Source of the DNA: Phoronis australis
Taxonomy: Eukaryota > Phoronida > Phoronidae
NCBI GenBank assembly: GCA_002633005.1
Contig: NMRA01000161.1
Span: forward strand, 77,887 to 129,711
Reading direction: 5' to 3'
DNA length: 51,825 nt
Position numbers and translations under genes: made by a program. Under the pieces are notes generated by a model, which saw nothing but the letters and a program-made list of their open reading frames with translations, was not told the DNA's origin and did no database searches. Each line of letters starts with the position of its first letter. Within the stretch, counting starts at the first letter, position 1. Below are positions 26,901 to 38,900 of this stretch, in pieces.

Positions 26901-29900
26901 AAAATGCACAACAGACAAGCAGACCCACCGGGTTTGGGTCTGTGAAGCACTCACATTTTAAGAAACAAAAGCTCAAATGTTGCAATACACCAAGTGAAAA
27001 ATTAGTTATTTTGGGGTAGAAACTATCCTCTGGTGTGTTTGTAGCGTATTCAGTAAAATTGATTGTCAGTGAAAGGTGATGTAATAATTTGAAATTTTCA
27101 AACACGGTTATCTCAGTTCATTATTTCACAGTAGTGGCAATACGCTCAAGTTTATTCTCAACTATTTTTGATCAATTTTGACGAAATCAAATACTGAAAT
27201 CTAATACAAATAAACTTTAAGTCAGAGTCAGAGATAGACTTTGTAATGACCCACCGCCGATCTTTGGCGGCTTTAACTGTTCGGTGATTCCACCGAGGTA
27301 GTGAGCTGCTCCAAAGGAATTGGGTGTCCGAGTATGACATTTTTAATTGCAATAATCAGTCATATATCGATCAGTGTTTTGGCTTGCATTGTTTCATTTC
27401 TGTTTTAACTTAATCTCGTAAGGAGACAGAAATCGTCCTGTAGAAACATACTCGAAAGTTACAAACTGGCCAAACTGAAACAATTTTGTTTGGTTCCTAA
27501 AACCCATGGAAGCAAGTCCATAAAAAAACTGCTATGTACATGCGCATGTAATGGTTAAACATTGTATGCTAGCCCAATAACGCGGGAATTCACAGGACAA
27601 GACGACACAATGAAATCTGGTATCAGGCGACACTGGGTGTTTTCGCAAGAAACGCTTCCGAATGTCGACCTCACTCTAAAATGGTTTCGTATCTAGCGTA
27701 CAGTTAACATCCAAGTGTTTGAAAAATCTTTGAACAATGTTGCTAATTGCTTCTCATTAATTTGTCTGGTTGTGCAACATAATTGAAACAATTATCAAAC
27801 CAGTCACCAGTTGAATTTTGAGGTACAGTGCAAGCCAAAATGTCACCGTGCAGTTCTTGGCATGCAGTCGTTTGCTTATCCAGGACCCGCTCTATTGTAT
27901 GGCAAAGGTTTCAGTGAAATGTGATGAAAATACATGCTAGAGAATGTGTTGGTGTAGTACACTGTACGTTCTCAAGGAACTTCCGCTATATCAGCTTTGC
28001 GTTAATTGTGGGACATCGCAACGGTATCAGAATGGCAGACGTGGCTACGTTAGTTAGAACTATCCATTCCAGTCAATGGAAATTGGTCGAGCTGGTCGTC
28101 GTGGGGGACTTGCTCCGTTACGTGTGAAGTTGGCGTGAGTGTACGAGAGCGGAACTGCAACAATCCCGTGCCAGCGCTTGGAGGCCTCTCGTGTGTTGGA
28201 AGAGCTTCAGAGAATCGCACTTGTAGTACACAACAAGTCTGTCTGGGTACGAAATCGAACTAGGTGTTTTCTTACACTGTTTTTTACATTGATCAATCAT
28301 GCTCCATATTTTGTCTTAAACCACATTGACACTGGTGGTTTGCTTTTGTCTAAGAACCATAAAGCGTATGTCATAATTGTCTTTAACCTTGGAAATCAAC
28401 CTGATTTTTTACCCGCCGAGGCAGTGTGACCACGTGGCATGAGCGTCCGCTTCCTTTACTTGAGGTCGTGGGTTCGAGTCCCGCTGAGGCACACTGCTAC
28501 ACCCTTGAGTCAGATCTCTAGCTACAACTCGGTTTTAACTTATACATGGATGGAACATCAAAATGTTCCAGGTAATCAGTAGAATGGGCCCACCTGGGCG
28601 GCCAGTGCACGTCTGGAACAGTGTGTACCAGACGGCCTGTAGAAATATGTTTTTATCTGGTGAACTACGCTGAGCTGTTTGGATTCCAGTGGCATTCTGG
28701 GAATGAAAGGGATAATTTAGACGACTTCTCTGTCAATCAATTTCGCTCTTTCCAGTTAACGGTCACTGGTCGTCATGGGTATATTCAACCCCATGTGATG
28801 TCACTTGTGGCAGCGGAACCCGCGTCAGAGAACGAGCTTGTGACGACCCGGCGCCGATGTTTGGTGGTTCCAACTGTTCGGGTGATTCCGTCGAAGTGGT
28901 GAGCTGCACCAATGGAATAGAGTGTCCCGGTAGGATGATATAATCCATCATTTTAAACTACTGATGAATTCCAAATCGTCGTGAAAATGTTCCCAGGTCA
29001 TTTCAACGAGACACTTCTTTCCGTCTTCGAATTTCCTTGTTACCTCAAACCATCGGTATTTTCGAATACTAAATCTCTTCTTACATTTAGCTATGAAAAC
29101 GAATAAGGTGATGTACATATGATAGGTGAATACATGTACATGTATTTGTATGGTGATATGCACAATCCTTGTTCACAAAGATAATGCAAATCCAATGTTG
29201 TCCCAAGTATTCTCAACTAGAGCCGTGAACGTCCGGTCAAAAATTCAGTGAATATAGAACGCAATTCTCACGTTAAACTCGCTTTTAGCGCGTACTAACC
29301 CTGTTTTAAAGCATATCCACGCGATCCCATTTTCTGGATTCAGGTCATCCATCCAAAAGTTGCCGCTGATGTGTACTCATTTGCAGCTGTTTTTTCTATT
29401 TTTGGACAGTTTGACAGATTCTGCTCCATCTAGTGACCATTCATGACACCAATGAGCGCTCCTATCCATCATATATTTTAACATTTTGCGTTGCTGTTGT
29501 CAATTCATTTACCTTTCTCCATAACCGATCAGCGGTTATCTTGGACATTTGACTAACTTCGTGACGTCATCTGTGGCAACGGATCTCTAATTTGTGACAA
29601 CCTGGCACCGAAGTTTGGCCGTTCATACTGTCCGGATACTTCTGGCGGCGTTGTGATGTGTGCAGCCAGAGCCTACAGTCCTTTAAAAAAACGTTTCGCA
29701 GCTTTATAACTAATTGTCGCCATACAAATATTTGAGAGCTTCCAAACAGTTGATGTTTCCGATGATTGTATCGGGGTGTTTGTGTTTTGTGATTGTCAGC
29801 AGCTAGTGCCCATATGGCCAAGACCCCGGGGTTTAAATCTCAACTATTTTTCGCTTTTTCCAATCTCCTTTTTGCGCAGGCTCATGACAACACGTACGCT

Positions 29901-32900
29901 GTACTCGAACCCTTGTGTGGATGTCTGCTTAATCCACTTTTGCACTTGATTACTCCACCATTTCACAAAACTCTTACATGTAGTCTAAACTCGAAATGTT
30001 AAAAGTTTTATTCAATTTTTACATGCTTGACGCTCTATTCTAGGGTCATCAAGTGCGAACCTGAACCAGACACTCACATGGACATGCTTAGCAGAATAAT
30101 ATACTCCTGTTTTTAGTTCGTAGTAAAATAGAAAGCATATGTCAAACTTAGAAATTCGATTTCGGACATAAAGGTTGGAGATCATACTGTAGGTTCTCTA
30201 CATGAAACTATGTTGGGCAGGGTGCTCTTGCACTTGTTATTTTCATGAAGTTGTAAATTAACTTTTCCAAAATTACCGGAACGATTTGTAGGGTTGTAAA
30301 AAACTGACAATGCGTGAACTGACTGAGCCCAGGCGGTCACTATTTGTCGGTTTTTCGCCCATCATAATCTCGAGAAATATCGAACGGCCAATTCTTTGCA
30401 AGACTAAGTAATTATTTCTCAACACAGTAATGAGCAGGTTGAGACCAATTTCGTCGGAGTAATGTTGTCACAGTGTGGGGACCGTGTTCTACCATGCTTG
30501 TGTGGATTTTGGGAAGATATGGTAACTGGGGAGATGTAGAGACTTTTGGCGAACTTTGTGAGGGTGTTGTGGTGTTTGTGGGGTGTATTAGCACCTACTG
30601 TACAATGTATACGTTTCCAGTGCAACGTGTCCGAATCAAAAAGTATTTCATGTTACGTGTAAGTCCATCGTTATGGAAACCCTCCTCATTTTTAAGACAG
30701 TAAAATTGATGGATGCAGAACGAGGGAGGAACTGTCAAGGAAGACATGGCCACTGGCGGATTTCGATGCTTGAGGCTCCCCGACAAAAACCACATAGTAC
30801 ATGTATGCGTTGCCCTTAATTTGGAAGGAAATGCCTTTGTTTCTAGAAAGTTTTCATTTCGCGTGCTCTGTGACTCTCGGCATGGCCAATTGCCTCTTTA
30901 CTCTCTTTTTAAGCTGATGGCGAAGATACTGGTAATATTTGGTCCAAGTGGAGTCACTGGTCTGCGTGCGCGGCCACGTGCGGTCTCACTTACCGCTCGA
31001 GGACACGTGCCTGTAATGATCCTACGGGGTTGGGTGTCGATTGCAATGGATCTGATCTGGACTATGAAGTGTGCACATTACAACGATGTTCAGCAAGTAA
31101 ATGACGAGTACATATTTCGAGTTCTATAGTAGCAATGTTCAGTTTATTTCTGCGGCAGGTGTCGTGCTACTTAAACCTGTCAAAATGCAATTAGTGTTAA
31201 TCGGTCAATCTTGTTTCTTACTGAACTGAAATGATATCTAGATTATAAACAACTGGGTCGTTGTTTCTTCAGCTTTTTTATTAATTAAGAGTAACCACTG
31301 GATTTACCAAACCTAGTTTTGAAGGTGAATAGTGTAATCGTTTACAACATTTTAACAATAGGTTTGATAGATTCCGGTGGAATAGTGACAGAAATATAGC
31401 CGCAATCTGTTACCTTCATTATATATTTATACATGTAGAAGGAATAGGTGGATTTCCGGAAGTTCTGTCTAATAAGTGTTTGAGTTGATGGAAGGATCTA
31501 TAACATTGCAAGAGATCAATGATGGAGTTGAGAATCTCTCAAAAACTTGCGTTACCGATATGGGTTTACGATTTTCAGAATATAATGTGTTCTATATCTA
31601 CATGTATTACTTACCGAACCCCAATTTAAAACGCAATTCTTTGGGTAAAAATCTACAGTATCTAGATAGTGTTGTTCTGAGATCAGTGTTTTGTCCATTT
31701 TGCTATCGAAGACAATGCCGACTACGTTCCGCATATAAATTATTTTGTTTTAAAGTGCATCAGACTGTCTCAAACTGTACGTAAACTTTAATCAAACCTG
31801 AGGGAAGTTCATGAGACGAGACTCAAAACCCGGGCTGTACTAGTCCAAGGTTCCTCCCCATTCCGAAGTTTATCTACTGAAGTATTCATTTAAAACCATT
31901 CTTGATATTTTCTTTATTTTACTTTTTTTCGTCATCTCCAGTTCTAAGGAATAATAGCTAACTCAATGAGCAGTCTCTCAGTAAGTGATTTGCTATATTC
32001 ACCAATGTCATTGAGAGACAATGGCCTGAGCCTATTTTCCCGAATGAACAGTGTCATGTTTGTTCAGTCATAAGGATACACAATCCCCAGTATTTAATTG
32101 ATTTCCAGCGAAAGATGTGAAGACTCAAAATGTAGACTGGTCAGTGTGGTCTGAATGGACTAGCTGCAGCGTCACGTGCGGTAATGGGATAAAATGGCGG
32201 AGGCGGATATGTCCTAGAAATGACGGCCAGCCGTGTCGGGGACATAGCAACGAAACTCAAGACTGCTCGAACAGGGAGTGTGTTATAGGTTTGTATCAGT
32301 CATGACCAATTTTCCAGTCAAAGAAGATGTGCCGGATTCAAAGTTCTCTCGGAATCCTAAACGATAAGAAATACTTTGATCCCGGTAATGTTAACTGGCC
32401 CTTCCCGGTTGCTGTAATATTTTCATCGCCTGTCTTCCCAATTATTCCAACACGGTCGCCCTTGGAGATACATCTGTACCACCTTACATCACAATCTTTT
32501 AATGTAGGTATGCACTCTAACTTACACGTGTGTGGCTGAGTTAAGAAAATATGTTAAAGGCTCGTTGTTTTTTCTTTGTTATCGATTGAAACCAGAACAT
32601 TTGGCCCTTTTTCCGGTTTTTGATTTGTGGAATATGTGCCACTAAATCGCTGGAAATGTACATGTAGGCGTGAATTCGCTGCTTCCATTGGCTTGTTTTA
32701 ATATGCTTAGAATATCCGCCTTCCACATGCGATTGTGATGTAACTTATCCACCTCTTAAATATCGATAAACTCAGCAAAGCCATTACCAAAAGCATAGAA
32801 CTGCAGAACTGGAATGCCAAGTTCGATTTCTCGCGGCTGAGGTTGCGTCGCGCATGCGTGGGAGTTTGTTTCGGTGTTGCTTCTTGCTATGGCTTTATAG

Positions 32901-35900
32901 GGCTTAGGGTTGAATATTTGTTTAGTGCAAAAGAATTAAATTTAGATGTGTTGTAATCGAACTCTTCTTCCTGAAAAAATCTTCTATATATTTTTAATAT
33001 TTTGCTGTCTAAAGGCCCCAAACATTGTCAAACAAAGGATCATCTGCTTGCGATTTTGCGATTCGGGAAGCCGCGGGTCTAAGACAAAGCGCAAGGATCA
33101 CCAAAACGAGCAAAAACGTCCAGCTTAGTGGTAGACATGACGCCAAAAGACGTAGAATGGAAATTTGTGGTAACCTAGTTCACAGACCAAGTCGGTTTTT
33201 CATTTTTAGATGAACGGGAAAATAGGGCTATCTTGCCTAGTATATATTACAATAGTATACCATGATATGTCAACACGAGTAGTTTTTGAAAGTTACGCAA
33301 ACACATCTGTTACTAGGGCCTAAACGTTTTATTTATAATGGCACAAAACCACTCAGACCCCAAGTGCCACTTCTTTTCCCCAAATTCTGTAAAATGGTTT
33401 TAACAACCAAAAATGCCCGATTAAAAAACTCTAACTTGAATGGTTGTCAAAGTGGCTCTAACACTGAAGCTGAAACGGTGTCACAACCCCAGACACAGTG
33501 TTTCCGGTATCCACAGACTGGTACATGTAAAGAATGACCAGGGTAATTGTCGGATATCTTGACTAATTTTTCCTGGAAAGCACTGGTCGTCTGGAAACGT
33601 GCCTCAAGAGTCCCACTTGATAATTCCATTGTGAACAGGAATGACGAAATTTGCTTTTGTATTGAAGAATTTTTCTGTATATGAAGCCTGGTCTGCTAGG
33701 GGATCTCGGTCAACCTATGTAGAGATTTACCAGGAGATTCTGTGCAGCGGAAGGCACTGAGGAACACAGTTGATACGAGTGCTTGTGACTAGATTTGAGA
33801 AGTTTAAAAGAGTGAAATACATGTAGCTTCCTATTCCTATAGAAAGTAATATATCCGGTCCCACGTGATCAGCCGTTAATTGAGAATATGAAAGCATCCT
33901 GTCAGAAGCTTTATCAGATTTTCGTCCTCTACAGAGGACATGTGGAGGAAATGAAGATGATAAAGACAGCTTTCAGTATAAATTTCATCAGTACAAGACA
34001 AGTATTGTATTGTTGCTTATGTTTTTCCACGACTTCTTAGTAGACCCAAAATATACAGCATATAAGTTAATAAAAACGACGAGGGATTTAAACCAGCTTG
34101 ACATGTTTCGGGGTTTATTAAGACACCATCAACAGAAGAAAAAACAGTGGCCACCTTGCTAGGCCCAACAACAAGTAATGATACACAGACACAGTCAGTT
34201 ACATGGAAGTAACAATAGACTAGCCTAATAACGACAACCTTTGGTGAGCCAGTTGGATATTGAGACTAGGCCTGCACCAATCCAGCTTGACTTTGAAACA
34301 GTTGCAGTGAGTTCAAAATGTTGCTTCATTCACATTGGGTTCCAGTCTTTGTTTAATAGCAAGATTATCAACTTTTTCTTTGGCAAAATCACGATAAACC
34401 TTTGATATCTAAATTTTGGAACTGATCTCAATGCTAATGAACTGGTTCAAATATGACACTCTCCATGTTAACCATTCAAACTACAGGTGACCACGTTTAC
34501 TCTTAATCCCATACCATAACTCGTCAGTCTACATGTACATGAACAATTAGTTGGACCACTTTTAAGTAAAAAATGATATTTACTCTAATGATACTAGAAT
34601 GTGGATTAACGCTTATCACCCAGACAATGTACAAAGTAACATTGAAAAAACGAGATATCTAGATTTTAAATGATCTAAATGCCAGGGAATTGGCTCAAGT
34701 ATGGCACTCCCAATGTTAACCTTTCAAAATACAGGTGACCTCGCTTAACTCGTCAACACATACCGTATACGTATCTCCTCAGTCTGCAATTTCTGCATAT
34801 ACAATGGTGGACCACGTTAAAGTGAAAAATGATGTTTAATGTGACTACAATCTGGTTTAACACTTCTCTACCAGATTATACAGAGTAGAAAACGAGATAT
34901 ATAAATGTGTTAAGTGATCTGAATGTCAGTGAACTGCCTAAAATTAACTTTTCCAAAGTTAACCTTTCAAAATACAGTTGCCCTCGCTTACATGTAAGTG
35001 GTCATCACCTATTGTACACGGAACTAGCCAGTCTGCTTAAGTCAGTACATTTCCTTTGGCTTACACAGAAGTCAACACTCAGATAAAGCCTCGCTTTTTT
35101 GTTAAGCTAGGTTGAGTGTATTATGAATTTGAAAGATGAAAACTGAAATAGCAGCACCTTTCAATAAAACCTAAGAACGGATGGTAGTTTCCAAAAAACT
35201 GAACAACGACATTTTGACCAGATCACCGACTAAATATGTTGTTTTTACTGAACCTACTTATGGTTTAATGACTGACAAAGGCGCAAGACGTGTTATTTTA
35301 TTGCCTCAGTTTCTACAACATCACATTGGTTAAATCAGTAAGGAAACCCAACAGATTGCACAATCTTCTGGCGAAGCTGAAATCTGAAGTCTTCTCCATA
35401 ATATGACAACTTCCCAGGGCGGTTCAAGGCAGCCAAGCATGAAAAGGAACCATTAACCTGCTTTGGTGTCAGCCAGTCTTCCTCTGCATGCGCGCACCCA
35501 GCCTTCAATATGGGGGTTTCTCGAATTCCTAACGTTGTGGACCTTTGAGTAACAACATAGTCTGTGGACTGAAAAAAAGGGGGCGCACCACTGTGAATTT
35601 GTGTTTGTTTAGTGGACTTTTGTCTCATTTTCTCGGACTTTTTGTTTCTCACAGGCGGACCTTTTTGCCCAATTCGCCAAATGAGGGGAGGGGTCATTCG
35701 AGCCCCCCGAGCCCCCTCCCTGGTGTGCACATGCTCTGTAAACTGTATCCTTCTTCATCGCCTGTGCAGTTCTTGCGGGGTCTGTTTTGTTGTTCTCCTC
35801 TCTGGAAAATAACACTCTCAGAGAAACGTTCTCTTTTCGCAGAACTTTGCAGTGCCCAGCCACTACAGAAGCGTGACTGCCTCTGAATGATTCACTGATT

Positions 35901-38900
35901 TTTGCCGAGATGGTTCATTTGATCCATTGGCATGTAATATGTAAAACGACTCTAAGAGCATTACATCCAACTTGAACAAGCACTGGGTACCGGCAATTTC
36001 GGGGTCCACGGAAGAAATACACACAGTAGTACCTAGCTGTATTTTGACGACAGCCTTCATTCAGCTAGCTGGCTGGCTAAGTGGTACCTAGCTGTATTTT
36101 GACGATAGTCTTCATACAGCTAGCTGGCTGGCTATATGTTAGTGAAATATCCGGTATCGCTTATTTGTTGTTAGTGAAATATCAGGTATCGCTTTACTTG
36201 TTGTTAGTGAAATACCCGGTATTGCTTTACTTGTGGTTAGTGAAATACCCGGTATTGCTTTACTTGTGGTTAGTGAAATACCCGGCATCGCTTCCTTATT
36301 AGTAAATTATCTGCTTTCGCTTTACTTGTTGTCTGTGAAATATTCGGTATCTCGTAACTTGTAAGTTTGTCAAAAGTACTTGCTCTTTGGTAACATGTAA
36401 TAACATGCCTGTTTCTGTAAGTGCAAGTACGGATAACCATTCTCTTCCACCTGTTTGTGTTTACGTTTATGCTTTAGAATGGAAGAATTTTGAAAATAAA
36501 AAGCCTTTCTGTAGATGGTGCCTGGTCTGCTTGGGGCTCTTGGTCGTCCTGTGCACAAACTTGCGGTAACAGCACCCATGAACGAAGCAGACGATGCAAC
36601 AATCCTAGTCCAGCTCATGGTGGATCGTCTTGTAAAGGACGAACAAAAGATTACAAAGTATGCACTTACTCTGCTTGTCCCCGAGGTAATCGCGTTTTGT
36701 GTCACTTATGTTTTTTAAATAAGCATGCGCGGTAGCCAATATTAGTCAATTCAGTTTGCTTGATAAGTCACACTTATTAAATCCCATATCATGTACTGCA
36801 GATACGCCAGGGTTGAGAACGTGGGCATTTAGTAGTTGGCGAGACAGGGCTCGCTTGCAGACATCTGCGGCCACCTTGAAATAGATGACTTCATTTGTTG
36901 TATATTGACGAAGAAGTTGTAAACCTATCATAGCTTTTTCACATACTTGTCTCAAGAGTGCTTCGCATTAGTATACACACGATACTTCAAAAATACGTCG
37001 CGAAGAGCAAATGAATTGTTGTCTTTTTGTTTGTATTCACCCGCGAACATGAACATATCGGGCCAGGATGAACTAAGATCCGTTGACACAGTGGATTCAT
37101 ACTGTTCTGGTTCGTGGACAAGGCAACAGTTGGTCACATGATATCTAGGAGGACTTTTTAATCATAGCATCAAAGCCTTGATTGTTCATTGTTTACCACA
37201 CTTTTCGGTTTAGAAAAGTAGAAAACTGCCGTCCGCGCATGTGAAATTAAACAGATAACGTAAAATGGGCAGAAGATCAGAGAATGACATCATTGTGTAT
37301 CTTAAAAGAAGATAATGACACAAACATCATCTTCAAAAGTTCAACTTATAATGAATCGAATACCGTACCACTGGTGACCTCGATGACTGGCTTAGTGCCC
37401 ATGCTCCTTGTGAAATGCCGATAGCGTAGCAAGTTATGAAGTCATCAATAGTATCCGGCATCGCTTTACTTGTTGTTAGTGAAATATCTGGTATCGTTCT
37501 ACTTGTTTTTAGTGAAATAGCCGGTATCACTTTATTCGTTGTTAATAAAATATCCGATATTGCTTTACTTGTTTTTGATGAAATGTCCCGTAGCGCGTTA
37601 TTATTGTTAGTGAAATATACACTGTACGGTATCGCTCTACTGGTTGTTAGTAAAATACTAGGTGTAGTTTTACAAGTCCAGTCTTTTAAAGCTGCTATAA
37701 CTCCGTGTTGAGCCAGAAAAATGATTTTTTTGATTAAAATCAATTTCGGTATTTAATATGGGCTATACTCGGATAAAAGATAATTTTTGGGCTTGGAAAG
37801 AGCTCACAATTCGTCATTGCTTAAGGACATGCTTTACGTACAAAACGTTCCTACGTGACAAGCCTACTCATTGAGTAGGGTCTGTTTCATAAAAAGTAAG
37901 TCAAAACTTAAGTCATAAATTCGGGGTACCTAGCAAATTGTCCAAAATAGCTAACTTTCACGTTAACAAAACCAAAAAAGTATCAGAGAACTAGTTACCT
38001 TGAGAAAATTTTTGTAATTTCTACGCTGTAGTGTACTAATAATTATCACTAAAATTAAATTCAGTTAATATTTGAAGTTAGTGCGGAAGACCAAATTCTG
38101 GAGTTAAGTTTGAAACAGACCACTCAACCAATTGTGTTCTGTCAGCTCTTTCCAACCTCGAAAATCATCTCTTACCTGAGGAAAGAATAACTTAATTTAC
38201 GACCACTTTTATCACCGAAGGCAATCTGTATCAAAAGTTAATTGTTTTTGCCAATAAATAAAAAAATGAATGTTTGAGTGGTTGCCTCTCCATGTTTCTA
38301 TGAATGCTTTTACCTTTCAATGAAACTATTCTCAAAATGCTTTAGTTGATGGTAACTGGTCTGATTGGGGATCTTGGTCGACGTGTGCACTGACTTGCGG
38401 TTCTAGCACCCAGGAACGAAGCAGACGATGCGACAATCCTAGTCCAGCTAATGGCGGGTCGAATTGCGACGGACGAAAAATTGACTACAAAGTTTGCGAT
38501 AACCTTCCGTGTTTTCAGGGTAACTCCTTTTCGTCTCTTATGTTATTTACGTTTAGGGTGTGAAGTACTTAACAAGTGGCGCGGAAATGCTTCTAGGAGT
38601 GATGGAATACCTGGTTTGAAGGCGGAAATTTAATCACTAGCTAGAGGAGCTGATCCGTTAACAACCGCGTACACCGTGTCTTAAAAGGATACTTAGCCCT
38701 GTTTTGACAATTTTAACGGGTCTTCGTTCTGTCACCTGCTAATGCATCATTGGCGTCAATCTTCCAAGTTAAAGACAGGAATCAACTGAAAATCATGCTC
38801 CATATGCCGCAGATTGGGCATTATGGACCTTGGTGGGTGGTCTTTCCTCACATTTATCGTGTAATTCGCTAAACGTATAGGTCATCCTTGCCCGTTTAGC

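Noticed and set aside
28412-28490. Functional tRNA gene
   Set aside because: The B box and T arm are good, but the acceptor ends do not pair, and the segment continues into a body shared with an inverted copy at 11232-11420; it is a SINE head.
30713-31129. Longest open frame in the window (138 codons, plus strand)
   Set aside because: It overlaps TSP1 exon 23 in a different frame; the six-cysteine pattern and splice phase fix the other frame as real.
36081-37711. Repetitive hydrophobic peptides ([11 protein letters not shown] and [11 protein letters not shown] types)
   Set aside because: These are two different frames of the same 33-bp minisatellite; the open frame follows from the 33-nt period, not from coding.
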